The position numbers and the translations under genes were made by a program. This document shows positions 1-9,081 of a stretch of DNA of 64,000 nucleotides, piece after piece; position 1 is the first letter of the stretch; each line of letters opens with the position of its first letter. Source of the stretch: CAWCUZ01 sp963798795 (GTDB taxonomy: Bacteria; Acidobacteriota; Vicinamibacteria; Vicinamibacterales; SCN-69-37); contig CAWCUZ010000002.1 in assembly GCA_963798795.1 (NCBI GenBank), positions 124,001-188,000 of the forward strand. Reading direction: 5' to 3'. The notes under the pieces were generated by a model, which saw only the letters and a list, made by a program, of their open reading frames with translations, was not told the origin of the DNA and did not search any database.

Positions 1-1
1 C

Positions 2-794
2 CAGCTCGAGCGGGACGGGCGCCGGATTTTCGTCGCGCACGTCGTGCCGGTCGCGCGCGAACGCGGCGGCGGCGCGGTGCTGGTGCTCTACGACATCACG
101 CCGCTCCGGCGCGCGGATCAGATCCGACGGGACTTCGTGGCGAACGTCTCGCACGAGCTCCGGACCCCGCTCACCGCGATCCGCGGCTATGTCGAGGCGC
201 TGCAGGACGGCACGGCGAGTCCGCCACAGGTCCGGCAGTTCCTCGAGCATCATCGCGCGTCAGGCCGGCCGGATGGAGCGGCTGGTCAACGACCTGCTGC
301 GCCTCGCGCGCCTCGATGCCGGACAGGAAACGCTCGACCGCACACGCTGCTCGCTGGCCGCACTGGTCACCGCCGTCGAGCACGACCTCAAGACGAACCT
401 CGACGCACGGCAGCAGCGGCTGAACGTCTCAATCCCCGAGGAGGCCGCCGCGGTGGACGCCGATCCGGCCAAGCTCCAGGACGTGCTGCGGAACCTGATC
501 GAGAACGCCAGCAACTACAGTCCGGAGGGCGCAGTCGTCGAGATCTCGTCGCGGCGGACCGACGGCACGGTCGAAGTCAGCATCGCCGACCGGGGGCCCG
601 GCATTCCGCCGACGGACCTGCCGCGGATTTTCGAACGCTTCTATCGCGTCGACCGGTCGCGCACGCGCGACCCGGGTGGAACGGGGCTCGGCCTGTCGAT
701 CGTGCGGCACCTCGTGGAGCTGCACGGCGGCACCGTCTCCGCCGCGAATCGCGACGGCGGCGGCAGCGTGTTCACCGTGCGGCTGCCGAGGTGA
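2..794 (+). CDS. phoR: PhoR-type sensor histidine kinase, 5' end outside the window
   Basis: This is the C-terminal part of a membrane sensor kinase that would phosphorylate the PhoB regulator when phosphate is scarce. The visible part begins in a PAS-like segment (VLVLYDITPLRRADQIRRDF). The HisKA H-box follows (FVANVSHELRTPLTAIRGY, with the phospho-His), then the HATPase_c N box (LRNLIENASNYS), G1 box (DRGPGIP) and G2 box (GGTGLGLSIV). One extra C at about 248, in the FLE/IIARQAGRMERLVNDL stretch, breaks the frame; removing it restores one protein. The upstream part, with membrane segments and start codon, is not in the window. PhoR is assigned because phoB, pit and phoU are close; by sequence alone it is a PhoR/ResE-like kinase. 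Confidence 0.85.
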   Translation, partial: SSSGTGAGFSSRTSCRSRANAAAARCWCSTTSRRSGARIRSDGTSWRTSRTSSGPRSPRSAAMSRRCRTARRVRHRSGSSSSIIARQAGRMERLVNDLLRLARLDAGQETLDRTRCSLAALVTAVEHDLKTNLDARQQRLNVSIPEEAAAVDADPAKLQDVLRNLIENASNYSPEGAVVEISSRRTDGTVEVSIADRGPGIPPTDLPRIFERFYRVDRSRTRDPGGTGLGLSIVRHLVELHGGTVSAANRDGGGSVFTVRLPR

Positions 795-818
795 CGCCGT
801 CCCGCCGGACCGGCCGCT

Positions 819-1811
819 TCAGATCGCCTGGCTGAGGTAGTAGCACGCCGCCCCAATCGCCGCCGACGCCGGAATCGTCAGCACCCACGCCCACACGATC
901 TGCCCGGCGACGCCCCAGCGCACCGCCGACAGCCGCCGCGTGGCGCCGACGCCGACAATCGCGCCCGTGATCGTGTGCGTGGTGCTGATCCCGACGCCCG
1001 CGACCGTGGCCGTGTAGATCGCCACCGCCGCGCCCGTCTCGGCCGCGAAGCCGCCGGCCGGCGTCAGCTTGGTGATCTTCGTGCCCATCGTCCTGATGAT
1101 GCGCCAGCCGCCGGTGAGCGTCCCGAGGCTGATCGCGGTGTAGGACAGCATCTCGACCCAGAGCGGCACGTCGAACGCCGTCAGGTAGTGGCCCGCGACC
1201 AGCGCGCCCGTGATGATGCCCATCGTCTTCTGGGCGTCGTTGGCGCCGTGCATGAGGCTGTAGGCGGCGGCCGAGAGCAGCTGGAACCGCCTGAACCACC
1301 GATCCACCCGCGCGGGCGTGGTGTCGCGAAAGCCCCAGTAGATCGCCGTCATCACGAGCAGGCCGACGACGAGGCCGATGAGCGGCGCCACCACGATGAA
1401 GATGATCGTCTTCGTCCAGCCCGACGCGATGATGGCCCCGAACCCGGCGCGCGCCACCGCCGCGCCCGCATAGCCGCCGAACAGCGCGTGTGACGAGCTG
1501 GTCGGGAGGCCGAAGTACCACGTGAACAGGTTCCACGCGATGGCGCCCAGCAGGCCGCACAGGATCACCGTGTGCGTGACGGCGGTCAGATCCACCATGC
1601 CGGCGCCGACGGTCTTCGCCACGCCCGTGCCGACCCAGAAGGCCGCCGCGAAGTTGAAGAACGCCGCCCACGCGACGGCCTGCACGGGCGACAGGACGCG
1701 GGTCGAGACGACCGTGGCAATCGAATTCGCCGCGTCGTGGAATCCGTTGATGTAGTCGAAGACGAGCGCGACCAGGATGATCGCCAGGACGGACGCAAGC
1801 GCGAATGTCAC
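819..1811 (-). CDS. pit: Inorganic phosphate transporter, PiT family
   Basis: A low-affinity, ion-coupled phosphate permease of the inner membrane, 330 residues. The N-terminal PiT signature is clear (FDYINGFHDAANSIATVVST), and a second copy, as expected from the family's internal duplication, lies in the middle (SLMHGANDAQKTMG). About ten hydrophobic segments are visible. It starts 7 bases after the stop of the upstream DUF47 gene, so the two form one transcription unit. DUF47-pit pairing is a recurrent arrangement in which the DUF47 protein modulates the permease. The reading frame is intact, although the phoR end next to it is frameshifted. Confidence 0.93.
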   Translation of the reverse strand: MTFALASVLAIILVALVFDYINGFHDAANSIATVVSTRVLSPVQAVAWAAFFNFAAAFWVGTGVAKTVGAGMVDLTAVTHTVILCGLLGAIAWNLFTWYFGLPTSSSHALFGGYAGAAVARAGFGAIIASGWTKTIIFIVVAPLIGLVVGLLVMTAIYWGFRDTTPARVDRWFRRFQLLSAAAYSLMHGANDAQKTMGIITGALVAGHYLTAFDVPLWVEMLSYTAISLGTLTGGWRIIRTMGTKITKLTPAGGFAAETGAAVAIYTATVAGVGISTTHTITGAIVGVGATRRLSAVRWGVAGQIVWAWVLTIPASAAIGAACYYLSQAI

Positions 1812-1818
1812 GGGCCGC

Positions 1819-2442
1819 CTAGCCGTGCTTGACGACGACGCTCTCGATGACGTTGGCGACGTCCTCGCACGCGTCGGTGACCTGTTCGAGCACGTCGAAC
1901 AGCTCCTTCCACTTGATCAGGACGATCGGATCCGTCTCGCCGTCGAACAGCCCGCGGATCGCGGCCTGGTAGATCCGGTCGGCCTCGTTCTCGAGCCGGT
2001 TGATCTCCACCGCGTGGGGCTGCACGGGCTTGCGCGCGGCGAGCGCGTCGAGCGCCGCGTGCAGCCGCGCCGCCGACGCCGACACCGTGTGCGCCAGCTC
2101 GCGCGCCGGCGGCCGCACCTCCCGGATGCGGTACAGGCCGACCAGCGACGCCGCGTGGTCGATCGCGTCCATCACGTCGTCGAGCGAGCTGGCGAGAGCG
2201 TACAGGTCCTCCCGATCGAATGGCGTCACGAACGTCCGGTGGAGCCGCTGGATGGCGTCGTGCGTGAGCGCGTCGCAGCGGTGCTCGGCGTCCCTGATGA
2301 GCTCGGCCTTGCTCTCGTCGGGCGGGTCGGAAGCCAGCATCGACTCGAGCCGCTCGGCGGCCGACCGGATCTCGTCGGCCATCTGGCCGAACAGGTCGAA
2401 GAACTGCTCGTCGCGGGGAAGGAGCCGGAAGCGGAAAGCCAT
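1819..2442 (-). CDS. DUF47 / PhoU-like phosphate transport regulator
   Basis: A cytosolic all-helical protein of 207 residues, the normal size for the DUF47 (PhoU-like) family. Its helices carry spaced acidic repeats that in PhoU-type proteins bind metal clusters (for example EHRCDALTHDA and EADRIYQAAIRGLFDGE, plus DACEDVANVIESVVVKHG at the C-terminus). It is the first gene of a unit with the PiT permease and is transcribed divergently from phoB. The shared gap contains four repeats with Pho-box spacing. By analogy it controls Pit activity. The family does not have a single agreed biochemical role. Confidence 0.9.
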   Translation of the reverse strand: MAFRFRLLPRDEQFFDLFGQMADEIRSAAERLESMLASDPPDESKAELIRDAEHRCDALTHDAIQRLHRTFVTPFDREDLYALASSLDDVMDAIDHAASLVGLYRIREVRPPARELAHTVSASAARLHAALDALAARKPVQPHAVEINRLENEADRIYQAAIRGLFDGETDPIVLIKWKELFDVLEQVTDACEDVANVIESVVVKHG

Positions 2443-2468
2443 TCGGGCGAAATTCTAGCAAAGATAGC

Positions 2469-2507
2469 GTAACGAGAACGTCACACGACCTGTAACCGAG
2501 ATTTAAC
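2469..2507. promoter_or_regulatory. Putative tandem Pho boxes between DUF47-pit and phoB
   Basis: Four copies of a (G/T)T(A/C)AC core occur at 2469, 2480, 2492 and 2503, so the spacing is 11, 12 and 11 bases. This matches the architecture of PhoB sites (7-base half sites with 4-base spacers), for example CTGTAAC-CGAG-ATTTAAC. The array lies in the 120-bp gap between the divergent DUF47-pit unit and phoB, so one array could serve both. The call rests on spacing and motif only. Confidence 0.6.
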
Positions 2508-2562
2508 CGGCCCGACACGGCCGGGAAACGCGCGGCCGGTACGCTCCGGTCAGCCAGACCCC

Positions 2563-3256
2563 ATGCGCGCACCGACCCGGATCCTCGTAGTCGAAGACGA
2601 AGCGGACATTGCCGGCCTCATCAAGCACGCCCTGGAGAGCCGGTCGGAAACGCAGGTCGAGGTGGTGGGGACCGGCGACGCCGCGGTGAAGGCGGTGACC
2701 GCCGCGCCACCCGATCTGATGATTCTCGACCTGAACCTGCCGGGCATCGACGGCAGCGAGGTGTGCCGCCTGGTCCGGGCCCGGCCCCACACGGCGTCCC
2801 TCCCGATCATCATGCTGACCGCGCGGACGACGGAGATGGACCGGGTGGCGGGGCTCGACCTGGGCGCCGACGACTATGTCACCAAGCCGTTCAGCCTGCG
2901 TGAACTGGCCGCGCGCGTGCGGGCCGTGCTGCGCCGGCGGCAGCCGGGCGCCGCCGCCGGCATGTCGATCTACCGCGGTGCGCGACTGGTCGCCGACTTC
3001 GACGCCGTCTCGGTCAGCGTGGACGGCGAGGCCGTCAAGCTGACGCGGCGCGAATTCGAGCTGCTCCGGTTCCTGGTGGAGAACCGCAACCGGGTGACTC
3101 TCACGCGACCGCCTGCTCGAACGCGTCTGGGGCTACGACCAGTTCATCGAGACGCGATCGGTCGACGTGCACGTCGGCCGGCTCCGCGCGAAGCTCCGCG
3201 ACGCCGGACGGCAGATCGAAACGGTCGTCGGGATCGGCTATCGATTCGTGGAGTGA
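2563..3256 (+). CDS. phoB: PhoB-type response regulator (frameshifted)
   Basis: An OmpR/PhoB-family DNA-binding regulator. The receiver domain (residues 1-120) shows the acidic pair (VVEDE), the phospho-accepting Asp in LMILDLNLPG, and the conserved Thr and Lys (MLTART, YVTKPFS). The winged helix follows, with the LTRREFELLRFL and ETRSVDVHVGRLRAKLR signatures and the usual IGYRFVE ending. One extra base at about 3098, after NRV, throws the frame; without it the domain reads continuously to the TGA at 3254. It follows the putative Pho-box array, so it is probably autoregulated. The sensor gene at the left edge of the window is its likely partner. Confidence 0.9.
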
Positions 3257-3459
3257 CGTTCGGCGCCGAGGTCGGGCACCGACGCGTCGTCCTGCCGCTC
3301 GAACATCCACATCGCGCGCTCCACGCGATGCCAGTCGGTGTAGCGGGCCGTGCGGACGACTTCGCTGTTGCGCTCCTCGCGAATCTCCCAGCCCTGCTCG
3401 GTGGACTTGACGGTGAAACGCTTGACGTCGCCGGCGTGGGTGAGCTCGCGGGTGAACAT
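3238..3459 (-). CDS. Small conserved-looking protein of 73 residues, unknown function
   Basis: I do not recognise this protein. It begins MFTRELTHAGDVKRF, is rich in charged and aromatic residues (STEQGWEIREER, TDWHRVERAMWMFERQ), and has no signal peptide, Cys cluster or membrane segment. An AGGGAG ribosome-binding site lies 8-9 bases before the ATG, which supports translation. It converges on phoB with a 19-bp 3' overlap and is divergent from glgC; a Pho-box-like repeat lies about 50 bp upstream of its start. The Trp/Glu/Arg pattern suggests a compact soluble domain. It may belong to the phosphate regulon by position only. Confidence 0.6.
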   Translation of the reverse strand: MFTRELTHAGDVKRFTVKSTEQGWEIREERNSEVVRTARYTDWHRVERAMWMFERQDDASVPDLGAERHSTNR

Positions 3460-3510
3460 GACCAGACTCCCTTTCAGGCTGTCACTTATCTCACGGACGC
3501 TCCCTGCGGC

Positions 3511-3528
3511 GTGTAAACTCTGCGTAAC
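3511..3528. promoter_or_regulatory. Putative Pho box upstream of glgC
   Basis: GTGTAAACTCTGCGTAAC contains GTAAA and GTAAC cores starting 11 bases apart (3513 and 3524), the same form as the array before phoB. It ends 15 bases before the glgC start and could also act on the divergent 73-residue gene. Confidence 0.5.
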
Positions 3529-3543
3529 ATCGGCCGCGGTAGA

Positions 3544-4809
3544 ATGGGCCGTTCGATGATCAACGTCCTGAGCATTGTCCTCGGGGGCGGCCGGGGCACC
3601 CGTCTGTTTCCGCTGACGCACCAGCGCTCCAAGCCGGCCGTGCCGATCGGGGGAAAATACCGCCTGATCGACATCCCCATCAGCAACTGCCTCCACGCGG
3701 GCCTGAAGCGGATCTACGTCCTGACGCAGTTCAACTCCGCGTCGCTGAACCGCCACATCGCGCAAACCTACCGGATGGACGTGTTCTCGGGCGGCTTCGT
3801 CGAGGTGATCGCCGCCGAGCAGACGCCCGAGGGCGGCCAGTGGTATCAGGGCACCGCCGACGCCGTCCGGCAGGCGGCCCGGCACTTCCGGGAAATCGAC
3901 GCGGACTACTACCTGATCCTCGCCGGCGACCACATCTACCGGATGGACTTCGGCGAGATGATCGACGCGCACATCGAACGCAACGCCGACATCACGATTG
4001 CCGCCCAGCCCGTGACACCGGAAGACGCCACACAGATGGGGATCTTCCGGTTCGACGCGGCGGCCAGATCTCGCGCATTCGAGGAGAAGCCGAAACCGGA
4101 CCGGCTCGCCGAGATCCAGTCGAGCGCGCCGGCCGGCAATCCGGCGGCCGCCCTGACGCCCGACAGGCCGTTCGTGGCGTCGATGGGCATCTACGTCTTC
4201 TCGCGCGACGTACTCTACGATGTGCTCGCGCACGACACGGCGGTGGACTTCGGCCGAGAGATCATCCCGCACGCCCTCGGCACGCATCGCGTGCACGCCT
4301 ATTTCTACCGCGGGTTCTGGGCCGACGTCGGCACCGTGCGCTCGTTCTACGACGTCAACCTGATGCTCGCCCGCCGGGGCACGCCGTTCTCCTTCTTCCA
4401 CCCGGGGCGCCCGATCTACACGCGACCGCGCTTTCTGCCGGCGGCCCGCGTCCACGACTGCCGGATCGACGAGACGCTGCTCGCCGAGGGCGCGTACCTC
4501 GACAGCTGCGACGTCCGCGCCAGCGTCGTCGGCATCCGGACGTCGATCCACCGCGGCGCGAGCGTGTCCCGATCGATTCTGCTCGGCGCCGATTCCTACG
4601 AAGACCGCTCCAGCGAGATCACGATGGGCATCGGGCGCAACGCGGTGCTCGACCGGGTCATCGTCGACAAGAACGTGCGAATCGGCGAGGGCGCGCGGCT
4701 CGTGAACGAGCGGAACATCCAGGACGTCGACGGCGACGGCTACTACATCCGCAGCGGCATCATCATCGTACCCAAAGGCGGCGTGGTCAAGCCCGGAACC
4801 ATCGTGTAG
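3544..4809 (+). CDS. glgC: Glucose-1-phosphate adenylyltransferase
   Basis: Catalyses ATP + glucose 1-phosphate to ADP-glucose + pyrophosphate, the committed step of bacterial glycogen synthesis. It has 421 residues, the standard length. The N-terminal nucleotidyltransferase motif LGGGRGTRLFPLT, the KPAVPIGGKYRLIDIPISN block, the GTADAVRQ motif and the metal-site Asp in ILAGDHIYRMD are all present. The last 130 residues form the left-handed beta-helix (for example IGRNAVLDRVIVDKNVRIGE). An in-frame ATG at 3556 (MINVLSIVLGGG) is an equally good start; neither has a clear ribosome-binding site. Its neighbours are phosphate and polyphosphate genes, with a Pho-box-like repeat directly upstream. 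No other glycogen genes are in view. Confidence 0.95.
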   Translation: MGRSMINVLSIVLGGGRGTRLFPLTHQRSKPAVPIGGKYRLIDIPISNCLHAGLKRIYVLTQFNSASLNRHIAQTYRMDVFSGGFVEVIAAEQTPEGGQWYQGTADAVRQAARHFREIDADYYLILAGDHIYRMDFGEMIDAHIERNADITIAAQPVTPEDATQMGIFRFDAAARSRAFEEKPKPDRLAEIQSSAPAGNPAAALTPDRPFVASMGIYVFSRDVLYDVLAHDTAVDFGREIIPHALGTHRVHAYFYRGFWADVGTVRSFYDVNLMLARRGTPFSFFHPGRPIYTRPRFLPAARVHDCRIDETLLAEGAYLDSCDVRASVVGIRTSIHRGASVSRSILLGADSYEDRSSEITMGIGRNAVLDRVIVDKNVRIGEGARLVNERNIQDVDGDGYYIRSGIIIVPKGGVVKPGTIV

Positions 4810-4817
4810 CGTCGACC

Positions 4818-4860
4818 GGGCGGGCGGGCCAGTCCCGTCGAGGCGGGAACCGACCCGCCC
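4818..4860. terminator. Possible hairpin between convergent glgC and sixA
   Basis: GGGCGGG (4818-4824) can pair with CCCGCCC (4854-4860), enclosing an inner TCCCG/CGGGA stem. There is no T-tract, so intrinsic termination is uncertain; the position between two convergent genes is suitable. Confidence 0.3.
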
Positions 4861-4890
4861 CAGCCGGGCGTGCCGGCCCGGCAGGCGTGT

Positions 4891-5430
4891 TCAGCGCGGC
4901 AGGCGGCGCAGCAGTTTCGGCGGCGCGAACCAGACGAGGCGCGCGGCGCCGGGGCCGACGGGCCGATCGAAATCCAGGCGGCAGACGCCCCCCTTCTTGA
5001 ACGGGATCGGCTGCGCGGTGCCGAGCAGCCACGCGGCGAGCTCCCCCAACCCGGGCTCATGGCCGACGAGGGCGACGACGCCCGCGCGGGACCGCGTCGC
5101 GAGGGCGTCCACGACGTCAGCCAGCGGGCGGCCCGGCGCGAGTGCCGGCGTTTCGATCACCTCCGGCGCACCGCGAAGCCCGTCCTTGAGGAGGTCGGCT
5201 GTCTGCCGGGCGCGGACGAGCGGACTGCTCATGACGACGTCCACGTCCACTCCCGCGCCCCGCAGACCTCCGACGATTGCGCGCATGCGCACGACACCCT
5301 TGCGGGACAGCGGGCGTGCGGCGTCGTCCGGCCATTCGGGTCCGCGAGGCGGGGCGATGGCATGGCGGACGAGGAGCAGCGTGCGCGGCGAAGTCGACGG
5401 TCGGGGCGCCGCAGGTCGGAACACCGCCAT
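4891..5430 (-). CDS. sixA: SixA-type phosphohistidine phosphatase
   Basis: A histidine-phosphatase superfamily protein, 179 residues. The RHG-type motif appears as LLLVRHAIAP with the nucleophilic His. The later catalytic His is in VALVGHEPGLGELAAWL, and the phosphate-pocket Arg lies in SSPLVRARQTADLL. SixA removes phosphate from phosphohistidine in phosphotransfer domains. Here it follows a CHAD gene by only 3 bases (TGA ccc ATG), so the pair is co-transcribed and probably co-translated. CHAD, SixA and Ppx grouping is seen in other genomes, which suggests a role around polyphosphate rather than classical two-component signalling; that is inference. Confidence 0.85.
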   Translation of the reverse strand: MAVFRPAAPRPSTSPRTLLLVRHAIAPPRGPEWPDDAARPLSRKGVVRMRAIVGGLRGAGVDVDVVMSSPLVRARQTADLLKDGLRGAPEVIETPALAPGRPLADVVDALATRSRAGVVALVGHEPGLGELAAWLLGTAQPIPFKKGGVCRLDFDRPVGPGAARLVWFAPPKLLRRLPR

Positions 5431-5433
5431 GGG

Positions 5434-6414
5434 TCAGTTCCGGGCTGCGGAATCCGCGGCGGCGCCCGCCTGGTCTTCGCCCGGTCCGGCGGCCGCCGTC
5501 ATCCTGAGCATCCGGATCGGCACCGGCCTGGCCACACGGGGCCGGCGCGGGACGGCTTCGCGTTCGACGCGCGCGGCGAGCGCCTGGAGCGTGGGCAGCC
5601 GCCGGAGGAACGCGGCGTGCAGGCGCCGGCACTCGGCTTCGGCCTGCGCACCCGCCGCTTCGAGCGCCCTGGTGCTCGTGCGATTCGGGGCACGGGCGGC
5701 CACCAGCTGAATGTGGTCCTGGAGGATCTGCAGGTCGTGCAGCCGGCCGAGCCCGTCCTGGAAGGACTTCAACGTCGCGAGGTCGCGGCCGACTGGCCCG
5801 CTGGACGCCAGCCGCTTCAGCTCGAGCGCGTACCGCAGTTTCTTCGCGGCGATGCGAACGGCGTGCAGCGGCGCGGCGACATACAGCGTGCCGACCTCCG
5901 CCAGGGCTTCGGCCAATCCGCGCGCGCGGTCGCGAAGCCGCACGGCGAGGTGCGCGCCGCACGCGGAATCGTCCGCGGACTCGAGCTGGCCCGCGACGGC
6001 TTCGAGCCGGCGCTCGAGACCCCGGACGTCCAGGCGTGCGAGGCGGCCCGCCATCCGGCGACGGCGCCGCGCGCGCTCGCGACCCAGATGTCGCCGCAGC
6101 CGGCCAGCGACATCGCCCGGCCAGTCGAAATCACGAGCGAGCGATTCGAGCAGATCGGCGGCGACATCGATCTCGCGCACCGATCCGAGCGCCCGGGTCA
6201 GCCGCCGCAGCGCGCGCCGGGCGCCGCGGGTCCCGTCGACCGCTGAACCAGCCACCGGCAGCGCCTCACGCAGCCGCCGCGAGGCCACGCGCGCCTGATG
6301 CACGGCGGTCACGTCGCCTTCTGCCGCGGCGGGAAAGTGTCGCCTCAGGCTCTGCAGGCGCACCCGCACCAGACGCGCCAGGCCGTCCCGGAGCGACGTG
6401 GTAGCATGACTCAT
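5434..6414 (-). CDS. CHAD domain protein (polyphosphate-binding)
   Basis: A 326-residue all-helical protein. CHAD domains bind inorganic polyphosphate through conserved His, Arg and Lys and localise to polyphosphate granules. The hallmarks are present: VHQARVASRRLRE near residue 40, LHAVRIAAKKLRYALELKR near residue 190 and GLGRLHDLQILQDH near residue 225. The fold is Arg-rich throughout, with the second CHAD half following. The start is MSHATTSLRDGLARL, just after a Pho-box-like repeat shared with ppx. No CYTH domain is fused to it. It is first in the CHAD-sixA unit and divergent from the exopolyphosphatase gene. Confidence 0.88.
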   Translation of the reverse strand: MSHATTSLRDGLARLVRVRLQSLRRHFPAAAEGDVTAVHQARVASRRLREALPVAGSAVDGTRGARRALRRLTRALGSVREIDVAADLLESLARDFDWPGDVAGRLRRHLGRERARRRRRMAGRLARLDVRGLERRLEAVAGQLESADDSACGAHLAVRLRDRARGLAEALAEVGTLYVAAPLHAVRIAAKKLRYALELKRLASSGPVGRDLATLKSFQDGLGRLHDLQILQDHIQLVAARAPNRTSTRALEAAGAQAEAECRRLHAAFLRRLPTLQALAARVEREAVPRRPRVARPVPIRMLRMTAAAGPGEDQAGAAADSAARN

Positions 6415-6430
6415 CCGCCCACTCCGGCTC

Positions 6431-6448
6431 GTGTAACAACCCTGTAAC
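6431..6448. promoter_or_regulatory. Putative Pho box in the CHAD/ppx divergent promoter
   Basis: GTGTAACAACCCTGTAAC contains two GTAAC cores exactly 11 bases apart (6433 and 6444). The gap between the two divergent start codons is only 36 bp, so one site could control CHAD-sixA leftwards and ppx rightwards. It ends two bases before the ppx ATG, so any rightward transcript would need a promoter overlapping it or lying farther upstream. Confidence 0.5.
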
Positions 6449-6450
6449 GC

Positions 6451-8143
6451 ATGCGCATTGCGGCCATCGACATCGGCACGAATTCGGTGCACATGATCGT
6501 ATGCCGTATCCGTCCCGATTTGTCGTTCGAAGTGATCGACCGCGAGAAGGACATGATCCGGCTCGGGGCCGGGGGGCTCGAAGGCCGCGGCCTGGCGCCG
6601 GCCGCGATGACGACGGCCATGCGGACGCTGGCCAAGTTCCGGCGGCTGGCCGAATCGCACAGCGTCGACGAGATCATCGCGGCGGCGACGAGCGCGGTGC
6701 GCGAGGCCGAGAACGGCGGCGACTTCGTGGCCGCCGTCGGACGCGAAGTCGGCCTCCGCGTGCGCGTCATCTCGGGCACCGAGGAAGCGCGGCTCATCCA
6801 CCTGGCGGCGGCTTACGCGATTGGCGTCGGTCCGGCCCGCGCGGTCGTCATCGACATCGGCGGCGGGAGCACGGAAATCACGCTGGGCACGGCTACGCGC
6901 GTCGACGCCGGCCGCAGCTTCAAACTGGGCGCCATCCGGCTGACGGAACGCTTCGCCCGTACCGATCCGCTGACCAACGGCGACGAGCGCAAGCTCGTCA
7001 AGCACATCCGGCGTCAGACGGATGCGTACCTGCGTCAGATCGCGCGGCGGCACGTACAGCACGTCATCGGCACGTCGGGCACCATTCTCGCCCTGGGCGG
7101 AGTGGCGGCCGGCAGCCGGCGCGCGGGCGATGTGCGGCGCCTGCGCGTGGCGGCGCGCGCCGTGCACCGGCTGCGCAAGCGGCTCGTCGGGATGACGCTC
7201 GAAGAGCGGCTGAAACTGCCCGGGCTCGACCCGCGCCGCGCCGACCTGGCGGTGGCCGGCGCCGTGCTGCTCGACACGATCCTGCTCTCGCTCGGCGCCG
7301 ACGAGCTGACGCTGTGCGACTTTGCGCTCCGCGAGGGGCTGGTCCTCGACTACATCGCGAAGAACGGGCCGCACATCCGGAAGGTGGACCGGTATCCGGA
7401 TGCCCGGCGCCGGAGCGTCGTCGAGCTGGCCGAGCGGTGCAACTACCTGCCGGACCACGCCGCGCAGGTGGCCCGGCTGGCCCTGGCGCTTTTCGACGCG
7501 ACGGCCGATCGGCACAAGCTCGGCGCGCGCGAGCGCGAGTGGCTCGAGTACGGCGCGCTCCTGCACGACATCGGGTCGCACATCAGCTACGAGCGGCACC
7601 ACAAACACTCGTACTACCTGATCACGCAACGGGGACCTGCGGGGCTTCGATCCCGAGGAAGTCGAGGTCATCGCGCTCATCGCGCGCTATCATCGCCAGG
7701 CGCCGCCGCGCAAATCGCAGGGGGCCTACGGCGACCTGCCTCGTGGGCTGCGGCGCACCGTGCGGCTGCTCGCCGCGATCGTGCGCCTGGCCGAGGGGCT
7801 CGACCGCAGCCACGCCCAGGTCCTCGCCGGGCTCCACCTGACGAAGGACGAGCACGGCCTGCTGGTCCGGCTGCGCGCCACGGGCGACGCCGAGCTCGAG
7901 CTGTGGGCTGCCGACCGACACGCGGCCGAACTGGGGCGCGCCCTCGAGAGCCCGATTCGGTTCGAGCTGGCGGCACGACCCGGGCGGTCCAGAGGCGCCC
8001 CGGGCCCGAAGACTCGCCGGGCGGACCGGCGGAAGCCGCGGGGCTCTGACGCGGTCCGGCCCACGAGCGCCACGCGACGTGCCGGCCGTCCACGGGGCCC
8101 GGAGACCGGGGGCTCCGGACGCGCACCGAATTTACACGGTTGA
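6451..8143 (+). CDS. ppx: Exopolyphosphatase, Ppx/GppA family (frameshifted)
   Basis: Removes terminal phosphate from polyphosphate, or pppGpp in GppA members. The ASKHA phosphate-binding loops are clear (AAIDIGTNSVHMIV at the N-terminus, VVIDIGGGSTEITLG near residue 135), and EEARLIHLAAAYAIG precedes the second loop. A C-terminal HD domain carries the metal-binding HD pair (YGALLHDIGSHISYERHHKH). An extra C at about 7627 shifts the frame in YYLIT/NGDLRGFDPEEVEVI; the rest (LLAAIVRLAEGLDRSHAQ) reads in the new frame. The Pro/Arg-rich tail to 8143 may be longer than in life because of another indel. It heads the ppx-pstB-phoU direction, after a Pho-box-like repeat. Confidence 0.88.
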
Positions 8144-8165
8144 AACGAGCGCGAAATCAGGGTGC

Positions 8166-8183
8166 CCTAAACTGAGCTGTGAT
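8166..8183 (+). promoter_or_regulatory. Weak Pho-box-like repeat before pstB
   Basis: CCTAAAC-TGAG-CTGTGAT has the 7-4-7 layout of a Pho box, but the half sites are poor and it ends 4 bases before the pstB ATG. It is included only because the three better sites nearby share this geometry. Confidence 0.22.
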
Positions 8184-8187
8184 CCGC

Positions 8188-9029
8188 ATGACGACCTCGC
8201 TCGGCTCTTCCCATGGGCTGACGCACCGGCCTGTCGCCGCCGCCAGCCCGGCGTCCGCCGCCGCGCCGACGACGCCGGTCAAGATCGACGTCGCCGGGCT
8301 GGATTTCTACTACGGGCTCAAGCAGGCGCTGACCGGCATCACGATCCGGATGCACGCCAATGTGGTGACGGCGTTCATCGGGCCCTCGGGCTGCGGCAAG
8401 AGCACCTTCCTCCGGACGCTGAACCGGATGAACGACATCATCCCGGGAGCCCGCGTCGACGGCACGTCGAGATCGACGGGCGCGACATCTACGGCCCGGG
8501 CACCGACATCGTGGCGCTGCGGCGACGGGTCGGCATGGTCTTCCAGAAGTCGAACCCGTTTCCGAAGTCGATCTTCGACAACATCGCCTACGGCGTGCGC
8601 ATCAACGGGCTGGCCAGAGGGCGGGGCGAGCTTGCGGGCCGCGTCGAGGAGAGCCTCAAGTCGGCGGCGCTGTGGGACGAGGTCAAGGACCGGCTGCACG
8701 ACTCGGCGCTGGCGCTCTCGGGCGGCCAGCAGCAGCGGCTCTGCATCGCGCGCGCGCTCGCGGTTCAGCCGGAGGTCCTGCTGATGGACGAACCGGCCTC
8801 GGCGCTCGATCCGATCGCGACCCAGCGGATCGAGGAGCTGATCTACGAACTGAAGAAGACGTACACGATTGTGATCGTCACGCACAACATGCAGCAGGCG
8901 GCGCGCGTGTCCGACGACACGGCGTTCTTCTGGCTGGGCAAGCTGATCGAATCCGGACCGACGGACCGGATGTTCACCAATCCGGCCGAGAAACTGACCG
9001 AGGATTACGTCACCGGGCGGTTCGGCTGA
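8188..9029 (+). CDS. pstB: Phosphate ABC transporter ATP-binding protein (frameshifted)
   Basis: The ATPase of the high-affinity phosphate importer, also part of the PhoR signalling complex. Walker A is GPSGCGKST, followed by FLRTLNRMND, which is typical of PstB. The Q loop is MVFQKSNPFPKSIFDN, the ABC signature LSGGQQQRL, Walker B LLMDEPASALDP and the switch VTHNMQQAARVSD. One missing G at about 8467, in ARVDG/VEIDGRDIYGPG, breaks the frame. The ATG at 8188 is preferred over an upstream GTG at 8179. A 30-residue Ala/Pro-rich N-terminal extension precedes the domain. PstS, PstC and PstA genes are not next to it, which is unusual; phoU follows 52 bases later. Confidence 0.93.
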
Positions 9030-9081
9030 TCGCCGGCCGCGGGAGTCGCGCGGGTCGTCTGGATCCGTCCGAACACGCAGC

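Noticed and set aside
5434..7680. A 748-residue protein extending the CHAD gene upstream
   Set aside because: The upstream 420 residues are antisense to ppx with low-complexity composition; the CHAD family starts at MSHATTSL.
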